Source: Lacinutrix venerupis (GTDB taxonomy: Bacteria > Bacteroidota > Bacteroidia > Flavobacteriales > Flavobacteriaceae). From it: a stretch of DNA of 64,000 nucleotides. Each line of letters begins with the position of its first letter. Positions within the stretch are counted from its first letter, which is position 1. This document shows positions 8,129-15,818 of the stretch, in pieces. Under the pieces are notes generated by a model. The model searched no databases. It saw nothing but the letters and a program-made list of their open reading frames with translations, and was not told the origin of the DNA. The DNA is taken from NCBI RefSeq assembly GCF_003663945.1, contig NZ_RCCH01000006.1:124001-188000 (forward strand), given 5' to 3'. A program made the position numbers and the translations under genes.

Positions 8129-9964
8129 ATGAAAAAAAGTATTCTAATTTTATTTACAATTATTTGTAGTTTAAGCTGTTTGGCTCAAACTAAGCTAGAC
8201 TCTATTCAAAACTTAGACGAAGTTATTTTGAGTGATAGTAAACTAAAAACGTTTACTAATACGCAGTCTGTTTTAAAAATAACAGACAGTGTTATAAAAA
8301 AACAAAATGCACTTTTAACTCATTTATTAAATAGTAATACGCCTATTTATTTTAAAGAAAACGGTTATGGCATGGTGTCTTCGGCTTCTTTTAGAGGTAC
8401 TACTGCACAACAAACAGCTGTTGTTTGGAATGGTATAAATATTAATTCTCAACTTAATGGTCAAACAGATTTTAGTACGGTAAATACTGAAATTTTCGAT
8501 AATATAGATGTACGTAGTGGAGGTGGAAGCGTGTTATATGGAAGTGGAGCCATTGGCGGCTCTGTACATTTAAATAATGAGATTAGATATAATAATGAAA
8601 ATACAAATTATATAAGTACAAGTTTTGGATCTTTTAGTACTATAAATACAACTTATAAAGGTCATTATTCTACAAGCAAATTAAGTGTTAATGCTAATGT
8701 TAGTTATTTACAATCTGAAAATGATTACGATTATGTAGATAGCAATAGAAGTAATTTAAACGGTGCATTTTATAGCAATAATTTTGGTTTAAATCTAGGT
8801 TATAAAATTAACGACAATAATATACTTAAGGTATATAGTAGTTTTTATGATGGACAGCGCCATTTTGCTTTACAAACTTCTACCGAAACACCTTCAAAAT
8901 ATAAGAATAGAGATACTCGAAATCTAATAGAATATGTTGGACTTACAGATAAATTTACTTCTAAGTTAAAAGTTGCTTATATAACAGAAAATTATAAATA
9001 CTTTTCTAATATAGCAAGAGATACTTATACAGATGGTGATGTTAATAGTTTGATTTTAAAATACGATTTATCTTATAAATTAGACGATAATATTACAATT
9101 AATCCTGTTATAGATTACACTCAAAATAGTGGAAAAGGTTCTAGTATAAATAAGGTAAAACGTGATGTTACAGGCTTTAATTTATTGTATAAACATAATA
9201 TTGGAGAACGTTTTTTATATGAAATTACAACACGACAAGAAATAACAAATAATTACAATAGTCCTTTATTATATAGCTTAGGCTTAAAATACAGTTTTTC
9301 AGACTTGTATACTTTATCTATAAATGGTTCTAAAAATTATCGCGTACCAACTTTTAATGATTTGTACTGGCAAGATGGTGGAAACCTAAACCTAAAACCA
9401 GAAAATTCTTATCAAATTGAAATTGGTAATGTCTTTACTTATAAAAATTTAGATTTATCACTTACAGGTTATTATAACGATATAAAAGATATGATTAGGT
9501 GGTTGCCAACCGGTACCATTTGGATGCCAATTAATACCGATCATGTTAAAACATATGGTATTGAAACTGCTTTAAACGTTAAGCAATCGTTTGGAGAAAA
9601 CCATTTATCACTTTCAAGTACTTATGCTTATACAGTTTCCGAGGATCAGGAACGAGAAACACAACTTATTTATGTGCCATACCATAAGGCTACAGCAACA
9701 TTGAGTTATAATTATAAACGCTTATCGGCATACTACCAACAGTTGTATGTTGGAGAGGTTTTTACACAATCCGATAATAATAAAAAGTATAATATAGATG
9801 CTTATTATCTTTCTCATTTTGGAGTTGATTATACTTTTGGAAGTAATAAAAACTTCAGGTTAGGTGCTCAAGTAAATAATATTTTCAATCATAATTACCA
9901 AAGTGTTTTAGGGCGTTTTATGCCAGGAACACATTTTAATACTTACTTAAATTTTAATTTTTAA
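8129..9964 (+). CDS. btuB: BtuB-like TonB-dependent receptor
   Basis: A 611-residue outer-membrane receptor for corrinoid uptake. Signal peptide at residues 1-19 (ends CLAQ); a TonB-box-like segment LDEVIL near residue 29; plug domain at about 40-150 (SFRGTTAQQTAVVWNGI, SVLYGSGAIGGSV); then a barrel with the late-barrel motif YRVPTFNDLYW and a C-terminal aromatic residue (LNFNF). The substrate call comes from the cobalamin riboswitch in its leader. The next gene, a beta-propeller lipoprotein, follows after 21 bp and should be cotranscribed. The protein matches the size of BtuB rather than the much larger SusC receptors. Confidence 0.92.
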   Translation: MKKSILILFTIICSLSCLAQTKLDSIQNLDEVILSDSKLKTFTNTQSVLKITDSVIKKQNALLTHLLNSNTPIYFKENGYGMVSSASFRGTTAQQTAVVWNGININSQLNGQTDFSTVNTEIFDNIDVRSGGGSVLYGSGAIGGSVHLNNEIRYNNENTNYISTSFGSFSTINTTYKGHYSTSKLSVNANVSYLQSENDYDYVDSNRSNLNGAFYSNNFGLNLGYKINDNNILKVYSSFYDGQRHFALQTSTETPSKYKNRDTRNLIEYVGLTDKFTSKLKVAYITENYKYFSNIARDTYTDGDVNSLILKYDLSYKLDDNITINPVIDYTQNSGKGSSINKVKRDVTGFNLLYKHNIGERFLYEITTRQEITNNYNSPLLYSLGLKYSFSDLYTLSINGSKNYRVPTFNDLYWQDGGNLNLKPENSYQIEIGNVFTYKNLDLSLTGYYNDIKDMIRWLPTGTIWMPINTDHVKTYGIETALNVKQSFGENHLSLSSTYAYTVSEDQERETQLIYVPYHKATATLSYNYKRLSAYYQQLYVGEVFTQSDNNKKYNIDAYYLSHFGVDYTFGSNKNFRLGAQVNNIFNHNYQSVLGRFMPGTHFNTYLNFNF

Positions 9965-9985
9965 ACACTAATAAATATTTATACA

Positions 9986-11041
9986 ATGAAACAATTTAAA
10001 AAAATAATGTTTTTAGCATTAGCAAGTGCTTTCTTTTTAACCTCTTGTAGTAATGATGATGATAGTTTTGTCGATATCCCATCGATACCTTTAGGAGATT
10101 ATGAAAATGGATATTTTGTATTAAACGAAGGAGGAGGAAGCGCTGCAACAAATTCTATAATTTTTATAAGTAATGATGGTACTAGAACAAACGATGTATT
10201 TAGAATAGAAAATCCGGATGCTGAAGAATTAGGTACATTTATTCAAAACATATTTTTTGATGATACAAGAGCATTTATAGTTGCAGGAAGTGGATCTGTA
10301 ACTGTTGTAAATAGATATTCTTTTGAATATATTACTACTATTAGTACGGATTTAGAAGCACCAAGGTATGGAGTAGTTGTAAACGGAAAAGCTTATGTTA
10401 CAAACAACGGAGATTTTGGTTCTGTTACAGACGATTTTTTAACGGTTATAGATTTGTCTAATTACTCAACTTCTCAAGTGTTAATAGGAAACTACTTAGA
10501 TAGAATTTCTGCTGTAGGAGATAAAGTTATTACAACTAATAACCAGTATGGGACAGAGCATTCTGTATCTATAGTAGATACAAATACTTTAACGGTAACA
10601 GATGTAGATTTAGGAAATGGTAATACGTCAAACTCTATAGCGGTAGTTAATGACGATGTTTACGTTTTAACAGGATCTGGTAAGTTTATAGAAATAGACG
10701 TAGTAAATAATACTGTTGCCAATACATTAGATATTCCAGCATCAATTACTAATACAAAAAACTTAGATATTGATAATGATACCGTTTATTTCACTTCAGA
10801 TGCATCTGTTTATAGTTTTAATTTAGGAGAAACAACAGTATCTGAAACACCTATTATAACGTATCAATCTGATTCTGCTTATGGTGTAATGTATGGTTTT
10901 GCTGTAAATAATGATATTATATACATTGGTGATGGAGCAGATTTTTCTTCTAATGGTACATTTTACGAATATTCTACATCTGGAGAATTACTCTCGGAAA
11001 ATGTAGCTGGTGTTGCGCCAAATGGTTTTTACTTCAACTAA
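9986..11041 (+). CDS. BtuG-like beta-propeller surface lipoprotein
   Basis: A 351-residue lipoprotein: lipobox FFLTSC with Cys21 followed by SNDDD, an acidic stretch typical of surface-exposed Bacteroidota lipoproteins. The rest consists of about seven short repeats of YncE/DUF5074 beta-propeller type (for example TVVNRYSFEYITTIS, GVVVNGKAYVTNN, IAVVNDDVYVLTG). In Bacteroides, BtuG is such a propeller; it binds B12 very tightly and sits on BtuB. Position directly after the riboswitch-controlled receptor makes a BtuG-type role likely. Identity to characterised BtuG was not measured, so the symbol is left blank. A strong terminator follows. Confidence 0.8.
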   Translation: MKQFKKIMFLALASAFFLTSCSNDDDSFVDIPSIPLGDYENGYFVLNEGGGSAATNSIIFISNDGTRTNDVFRIENPDAEELGTFIQNIFFDDTRAFIVAGSGSVTVVNRYSFEYITTISTDLEAPRYGVVVNGKAYVTNNGDFGSVTDDFLTVIDLSNYSTSQVLIGNYLDRISAVGDKVITTNNQYGTEHSVSIVDTNTLTVTDVDLGNGNTSNSIAVVNDDVYVLTGSGKFIEIDVVNNTVANTLDIPASITNTKNLDIDNDTVYFTSDASVYSFNLGETTVSETPIITYQSDSAYGVMYGFAVNNDIIYIGDGADFSSNGTFYEYSTSGELLSENVAGVAPNGFYFN

Positions 11042-11071
11042 ATGTAAGGCTTAAATAAGCTATATGTAAAT

Positions 11072-11109
11072 AAAAAAAAAGCCTGCTATTTAGCAGGCTT
11101 TTTTTTTTA
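11072..11109. terminator. Bidirectional terminator
   Basis: Perfect stem GCCTGCTA (11081-11088) / TAGCAGGC (11091-11098), with an A-run before and a T-run after, between convergent genes. It ends the receptor operon and, read the other way, the DUF71 gene. Confidence 0.9.
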
Positions 11110-11805
11110 TTCAGTAATTAAATCGCAAAACCAAAAACCAGATTTCTCATTTTTGGTATTTGGTGTATTGTATTCGCGATAAATTTTTTCTCCTATTGTA
11201 AATGGAACTGGTTTTTTAAAAATTGGGCCGTCGTAACAAAAGGTATGAAACTCTCCATTTTCACCACAAGGATCTACTGCTTTAGGTAAATTATCAATTA
11301 ATTCTTTAGTAATAGTTTTACCAACAAAATCTTCAGAAAAATATTTTGCACTAGCACATACAATAATAGCTTTAAAGCCTAAGTTTAAAAATTCGGTAAT
11401 TAATTTTTTAGTGTCCTTTTTCCAAAGTGGAAATACCGTAGAAATACCAACTTTTTTTAAATTATCTTCTCGGTATTGTTTTAAATCTTCTAAAAAAATA
11501 TCACCGAAAACACTATGCGTAAAGCCTTCTGTTTTTAAATTATTTATAGCTTTTGCCATAATGGTTTCGTAATCTTCCATACTTGGTTGTTCGGGAAGAT
11601 TAATGGTTTGAAGTGGTATGCCAATAGCTTCAGTTTGCTTTTTTAATAATGCAACTGGTAAGCCGTGCATAGTAACTCTATTGTAATGCGCGTTTACTGT
11701 AGTAACTAGCTTTTCAACCGAAAAATCTGGATCTTTTAATAAGTAATGTAAAGCCAAAGCAGAGTCTTTTCCTGTGCTCCAATTAAAATAGGTTTTAACG
11801 CTCAA
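11107..11805 (-). CDS. DUF71/Dph6-like ATP pyrophosphatase (B12-linked)
   Basis: A 232-residue PP-loop ATPase of the DUF71/COG2102 family. The PP-loop STGKDS is at residues 9-14, with family motifs HGLPVALLKKQ and FGDIFLEDLKQYR downstream. The eukaryotic and archaeal members amidate diphthine, a modification bacteria do not have; a bacterial branch has been predicted from genome context to act in B12 salvage, which fits this locus. Start: I use TTG at 11805, which overlaps the stop of the S41 protease gene, because the PP-loop then sits at the N-terminus. The longer frame to 11904 is entirely antisense-free overlap with the protease and has no ATG near the domain. Confidence 0.82.
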   Translation of the reverse strand: MSVKTYFNWSTGKDSALALHYLLKDPDFSVEKLVTTVNAHYNRVTMHGLPVALLKKQTEAIGIPLQTINLPEQPSMEDYETIMAKAINNLKTEGFTHSVFGDIFLEDLKQYREDNLKKVGISTVFPLWKKDTKKLITEFLNLGFKAIIVCASAKYFSEDFVGKTITKELIDNLPKAVDPCGENGEFHTFCYDGPIFKKPVPFTIGEKIYREYNTPNTKNEKSGFWFCDLITE

Positions 11806-13198
11806 TGTACATGTCTTTTGTATGCGGAAGCAAATCGTTACTATCAAAAACGGTTTTAGTCTTTTTACCTTTTGGAGTGTTAGATATACGGTTAGTTGCG
11901 GCAATATGTGCTAGAGCTTCAGCTAAAAGTGGTTCGTTTTCATCACCTAAAATACCATAGTTGTTTATTTCTTCTTCTATTTCTATTAAAGGAGTAAGAC
12001 CTTGTGCAGGTACTTGGGTATTATCTTTATTCACTGTAATAGCCACTAATGGTTGCATTGCATACGTATGTCTTGGGTCGGCTTCGGTTCTTCTAAAGTT
12101 TGGAGAATCGTAAAGTGTTATTGAAGCTTGAGACTTTCCTACTGTTTGTGTTCCTATTTGTACAACTTCTATATATGCATTTAAGCTGTTAATAACCATT
12201 TCACTAGCAGAAGCCGAAGAGCCAGTTGCTAATATGTAGACCTTATTTAAATTTAAACTATTGCTAGGATTTGTTGTAAAAGTATAGTTAAAGTTATCGC
12301 CTTGTTGCAAGCTATTGTATTGTAGTTTGGCAAAAACCTGACCAGAAAATTGTCCAGTAATTAAGCTGCCTAAATGAGCGGCACTATTTACAGAACCTCC
12401 AGGATTGTAACGTAAATCTAATACTAGATGCTGTATATTATTAGCTTGAAACTCACTAAAAGCAGCAGTTAGCGCATTGTCAAAATTACTTGTAAAAGCA
12501 TTGTACATTAAATAACCTACATTTTCACCTTCAACATTTAGTATTGCCGTTTTAAAAACAGGATTTTCCGTGTATTGTATTGCAGATAGATTTACTGTAT
12601 TTGTTGAGCTATCAATAGTATCGTCATCTATTTCTGGAGTACCATTGGTATTATATTCGGCAAGATTTAATGTGAAATTATCTTGATTTAACAGCGTCCT
12701 CCAATTATTAGTGGTTAACTGTGTGCCATTTACTGCATTAAATAAATCGCCACGATTTAAACCATTAGCTTCGGCGCTTGTATTAGGTAATACTAAACGT
12801 ACTACACCGTATAAGTCACTACCTCCTGGTGTGTAGCGTTTAAGACCAAATTCCATTCCGTTAGATTTTGTAATGCCATCAAACTGTTGTTCTAAAGCAA
12901 TATAGTCGTCTGTTATCCAGCTAAATCTATCAGTATTTTCTCGGTCAAAAAGTAAGTTTTCAAATAAAGCTTCTGGAGAACTAAAGTTGTTTAAATAATC
13001 TGTATAACCAGCGCTATTGGCTTTATCTTCAACTAAATCGTTAACAGAATCTCTATAAAGATAATAGGCATCTAAACCGCGATAGACAAATTCATTAATA
13101 TCTATAGAACTAATAGCTTTGTCGTCTAAATCTTCAAAACAACTTGTAAAAAGAGTAGGTAATAACAAGGCAAGAAACAGTATCTTGGGAGTTTTCAT
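11795..13198 (-). CDS. S41-family (CtpA-like) peptidase lipoprotein
   Basis: A 467-residue secreted protease. Lipobox LPTLFTSC with Cys20 followed by FEDLDD. A PDZ-like part (VLPNTSAEANGLNRGDLFNAVNG, middle third) precedes the tail-specific protease core with VLDLRYNPGG, the catalytic Ser in GSSASASEM and the Lys in VGKSQAS. The start at 13198 was chosen because the signal peptide begins there; the frame extends 35 codons further upstream, into a region holding the divergent sigma promoter. The last 11 bp overlap the DUF71 gene, so the two are probably coupled. Whether it works with B12 uptake or the divergent sigma factor is unknown. Confidence 0.9.
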   Translation of the reverse strand: MKTPKILFLALLLPTLFTSCFEDLDDKAISSIDINEFVYRGLDAYYLYRDSVNDLVEDKANSAGYTDYLNNFSSPEALFENLLFDRENTDRFSWITDDYIALEQQFDGITKSNGMEFGLKRYTPGGSDLYGVVRLVLPNTSAEANGLNRGDLFNAVNGTQLTTNNWRTLLNQDNFTLNLAEYNTNGTPEIDDDTIDSSTNTVNLSAIQYTENPVFKTAILNVEGENVGYLMYNAFTSNFDNALTAAFSEFQANNIQHLVLDLRYNPGGSVNSAAHLGSLITGQFSGQVFAKLQYNSLQQGDNFNYTFTTNPSNSLNLNKVYILATGSSASASEMVINSLNAYIEVVQIGTQTVGKSQASITLYDSPNFRRTEADPRHTYAMQPLVAITVNKDNTQVPAQGLTPLIEIEEEINNYGILGDENEPLLAEALAHIAATNRISNTPKGKKTKTVFDSNDLLPHTKDMYIER

Positions 13199-13255
13199 AA
13201 GTATATAATTTTTCTTTTTCAGCTTAAAAGTACTTATTTTTAATTTAAGTAAAAA

Positions 13256-13290
13256 TATTTTGTAACAAAATAGAAAGTGGTTCGTCGTAA
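13256..13290 (+). promoter_or_regulatory. ECF-type autoregulatory promoter
   Basis: TGTAAC (13261-13266), 16 bp, then CGTC (13283-13286). This spacing and sequence match promoters read by ECF sigma factors such as B. subtilis SigX (TGTAAC, about 17 bp, CGWC). The -35 box lies inside a 17-bp perfect dyad, TATTTTGT-A-ACAAAATA (13256-13272). Transcription would begin near 13296, downstream of the GTG at 13277 and upstream of the ATG at 13313, which fixes the start of the sigma gene. Confidence 0.55.
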
Positions 13291-13312
13291 TAACATAAAC
13301 CAACCAAAAGAA

Positions 13313-13822
13313 ATGACACAGTTAGAATTTTTAAATGTTGTAACGCCTTTTAAAGACAAAGTCTTTAGACTAGCAAAACGTTTGCTTGTGTCTAGAGAAG
13401 AGGCTGAAGATGCAACACAAGAAGTTTTAATTAAACTGTGGAAAAATAAAGCAAAAATAAAAGATTATAAAAATATTGAAGCTTTTTCTATGACGATGAC
13501 AAAGAATTTTTGTTTCGATAAGTTAAAGTCTAAACAGGCTCAAAATTTAAAAATTGTACATAATAATTATCAAGACCATAATGTGTCTCTACAAAAAGCA
13601 GTAGAATTAAATGATAGTTTAAATTGGGTAGAAAAAATTATGCAAGAGCTACCAGAGCAACAAAAAATGGTAGTTCAATTAAGAGATATAGAACAGTACG
13701 ATTTTAAAGATATAGCAAAAATGCTTGATATGAATGAAACTGCAATACGTGTAGCTTTATCAAGAGCAAGAAAAACAATACGAGAAAAATTAACGAAAAC
13801 ACATAATTATGGTGTTAAATAA
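13313..13822 (+). CDS. ECF RNA polymerase sigma factor
   Basis: A 169-residue extracytoplasmic-function sigma factor. Region 2 at about residues 10-78 (EEAEDATQEVLIKLW, AFSMTMTKNFCFDKLK) and region 4 at about 100-160 (LPEQQKMVVQLRDIE, FKDIAKMLDMNETAIRVALSRARKT, the DNA-binding helix-turn-helix). The ATG at 13313 is preferred to the in-frame GTG at 13277, which falls between the proposed promoter boxes. The following gene overlaps by 14 bp and encodes a membrane anti-sigma-like protein. The activating signal is unknown; the promoter in front suggests self-activation. Confidence 0.93.
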   Translation: MTQLEFLNVVTPFKDKVFRLAKRLLVSREEAEDATQEVLIKLWKNKAKIKDYKNIEAFSMTMTKNFCFDKLKSKQAQNLKIVHNNYQDHNVSLQKAVELNDSLNWVEKIMQELPEQQKMVVQLRDIEQYDFKDIAKMLDMNETAIRVALSRARKTIREKLTKTHNYGVK

Positions 13823-14288
13823 TATAGAACATTTATTAGAAAAATACGAAAATGGTGAAACATCACTAAAAGAAGAGCAGCAGTTAAAAAACTATTTTTC
13901 TCAAGAAACTGTAGCGCCACATTTAGAAATGTATAAACCAATGTTTCAATATTTTGTAGTAAACCAACAAGAACAGTTTACTAAGCAATTACCACTAAAA
14001 TCTAAAAAAGTATTTAATTACAAGTGGCTATCTATTGCAGCAGTTGTGGTTTTAATGGTGTCAATTTTTATAACTAAACCTTTTAATAATGAAGAACTAA
14101 TGCTTACAGCGGCAGAAAAAACAGAAATTAAAAATGCTAAAGAAGCTTTAGCAATTATGTCTAAACACCTTAATCAAGGTACAGCGCAAGTAAATTATTT
14201 AGGAGCAATTAATAAGGCTGGCACACAAGTTGACTACTTAAAAGAAATAACCAATCCTATGGATCGCTTATTTAAAAATAAAAAATAA
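13809..14288 (+). CDS. Anti-sigma-like single-pass membrane protein
   Basis: 159 residues. A cytoplasmic-type N-terminal part (NNIEHLLEKYENGETSLKEE, typical of Bacteroidota anti-sigma proteins), one transmembrane helix at about residues 73-89 (WLSIAAVVVLMVSIFIT) and a periplasmic-type tail of about 70 residues. The start overlaps the sigma gene by 14 bp, pointing to translational coupling and a regulatory pair. The N-terminal region should hold the sigma factor at the membrane. There is no zinc-binding HxxxCxxC motif, so it is not a classical ZAS protein. Function inferred from context and layout. Confidence 0.72.
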   Translation: MVLNNIEHLLEKYENGETSLKEEQQLKNYFSQETVAPHLEMYKPMFQYFVVNQQEQFTKQLPLKSKKVFNYKWLSIAAVVVLMVSIFITKPFNNEELMLTAAEKTEIKNAKEALAIMSKHLNQGTAQVNYLGAINKAGTQVDYLKEITNPMDRLFKNKK

Positions 14289-14378
14289 AAAGTGATGTGA
14301 TGAATTTAAAAACTATAAATAAATTCTAAAGTAAATCTCAACATCATTTATATAAATAACACTTTAAAAATTAGAAAA

Positions 14379-14972
14379 ATGAACACAATAAATAAATTAA
14401 ACGCGATGAAAAAATCTTTAGTTGTATTAGCATTAGCAATACTATTAATGCCATTAACAGCAATGGCTCAAACCGATATATTTGAAAAATATAGCAATAG
14501 TGATAATGTAACATATGCATCTATAAAGCCAAAAATGTTTCAAATGTTAGCAGGAATTGATATTGAAACAGATAGTAAGGAAGCTCAAGAGTACATGAAA
14601 ATGGTAAAAAGTATTACTAGTTTTAAAACTTTGGCAACAGACGATAAAAATGTAGCTGGAGATATTGCAAAATGGGTTAAAGCACGTTCTGGATCTCTTG
14701 AAGAATTAATGGAAATTAAAGATGATGGTGTAGTTGTAAAATTTTATGTTAAAGAAGGTAGAGATGAAAATTTTGTAGCAGAACTTTTAATGTTTGTTAA
14801 TGGTTTAGATGCAGTTACTAAAGATTTAGATGTTAACGTAAACGGAAAGAAAAGAGGTATGGAATCTGTATTAGTTTCTTTTACAGGAGATATAGATTTA
14901 AATCAATTATCTAAGCTAATTAATGCTTTCGATTTACCAGGAGGAAAAGAATTAGACAAAAAGAAAAAATAA
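14379..14972 (+). CDS. DUF4252 exported protein (first copy)
   Basis: 197 residues with a signal peptide ending AMAQ; an alternative start at 14406 gives a more compact signal peptide (MKKSLVVLALA). The mature part matches DUF4252, a Bacteroidota family of unknown function often found with ECF sigma factors. Visible landmarks are SIKPKMFQMLAG near the start and the regularly spaced region DGVVVKFYVKEGRDENFVAELLMF. It lies downstream of the sigma/anti-sigma pair and before a second DUF4252 gene, and is probably part of that regulon. No catalytic motif is seen. Confidence 0.8.
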   Translation: MNTINKLNAMKKSLVVLALAILLMPLTAMAQTDIFEKYSNSDNVTYASIKPKMFQMLAGIDIETDSKEAQEYMKMVKSITSFKTLATDDKNVAGDIAKWVKARSGSLEELMEIKDDGVVVKFYVKEGRDENFVAELLMFVNGLDAVTKDLDVNVNGKKRGMESVLVSFTGDIDLNQLSKLINAFDLPGGKELDKKKK

Positions 14973-15012
14973 TAAGTTATTCGTTTTTTATCAATCATCA
15001 CCTATAAATATC

Positions 15013-15558
15013 ATGAAATCAATTATAAAAACTGTTTGTTTAAGCTTATGTTTAGCTCTTGCTGTAGTAAGTTGTAAAGACGAAGCATCAATACAAAGTT
15101 ATTTTGTAGACAATCAAGATAAACCAGAATTTTTAACTTTAGATCTTTCTCCAAAAATGTTAGATATATCTAAAGTAGAATTAGACGAAGAACAAAAACA
15201 AGTTTACGAGTCTTTTGAGAAAGTAAATATTTTAGCATATAAAATTTCAAAAGGAAATAAAGAAACCTACGCTCAAGAATTAGAAAAAATAAAAACTATT
15301 TTTAAAGATGAGAGATATAATGAGTTAATGGAGTTTAGCGACAATGGTACAAAGTTTATTGTTAATACCGTAGGCGATAATAATGATGTTGATGAGTTTT
15401 TAGTATTAGCAAGCTCAAAAGAACTTGGGTTTGCAGTATTAAGAGTTTTAGGTAAAGATATGCAGCCAGAAAAATTATATAAATTAATATCTAAAATTCA
15501 AAAAGCAGACGTAGCCGAAGGTCAACTTAAAAAAGTGATGGATTATTTTAAAGAATAA
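15013..15558 (+). CDS. DUF4252 lipoprotein (second copy)
   Basis: 181 residues. Lipobox-type end of the signal peptide at AVVSC, Cys21, followed by KDEAS. The mature part follows the same plan as the upstream DUF4252 protein (TLDLSPKMLDIS corresponding to SIKPKMFQML; KFIVNTVGDNNDVDEFLVLASS corresponding to VVKFYVKEGRDENFVAELLMF). The two are therefore divergent paralogues: one predicted soluble and exported, the other lipid-anchored. The gap to the first copy is 40 bp with no terminator. Function unknown; possibly effectors or sensors of the sigma system. Confidence 0.8.
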   Translation: MKSIIKTVCLSLCLALAVVSCKDEASIQSYFVDNQDKPEFLTLDLSPKMLDISKVELDEEQKQVYESFEKVNILAYKISKGNKETYAQELEKIKTIFKDERYNELMEFSDNGTKFIVNTVGDNNDVDEFLVLASSKELGFAVLRVLGKDMQPEKLYKLISKIQKADVAEGQLKKVMDYFKE

Positions 15559-15576
15559 TTTATAATAAAAAAAGAG

Positions 15577-15608
15577 AAAAGGCTTATCGAGAGATAAGCC
15601 TTTTTTTT
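15577..15608. terminator. Bidirectional terminator
   Basis: Stem AAAAGGCTTATC (15577-15588) / GATAAGCCTTTT (15593-15604) with loop GAGA and a T-run, between the convergent DUF4252 and small membrane protein genes. Confidence 0.9.
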
Positions 15609-15816
15609 ATTTAAATAAGTTGGTGTCGTTTAATTTAGAATCGTCAATATCTACCGATTTCTTTTTTGGTATAAATAAATTTACAACAACTATAGCGTAG
15701 AGAATACCTATAATAATTTGCACTATCACGTTATGCAGCAAGTTGGCTAAGCCAGCAATAAAAAAACTGAGAACTACAATAGATGCTAAGTATAGAGATT
15801 GTCTGTCTGTTATCAT
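15607..15816 (-). CDS. Small two-helix membrane protein
   Basis: 69 residues with two hydrophobic segments (about 8-27 and 31-50) and a short charged C-terminal tail. It lies 2 bp after the purB stop on the same strand, so it is probably cotranscribed with purB. No family recognised; the size and charge pattern fit a small inner-membrane protein. Function unknown. Confidence 0.65.
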   Translation of the reverse strand: MITDRQSLYLASIVVLSFFIAGLANLLHNVIVQIIIGILYAIVVVNLFIPKKKSVDIDDSKLNDTNLFK

Positions 15817-15818
15817 GT

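Noticed and set aside
11806-11904. Longer N-terminus of the DUF71 protein
   Set aside because: It would place about 33 residues of protease-overlapping sequence before the PP-loop, without an ATG near the domain. TTG at 11805 fits better.
13277-13312. GTG start for the sigma gene at 13277
   Set aside because: It lies between the proposed -35 and -10 boxes, and the extra residues are not family-like. The ATG at 13313 is used.
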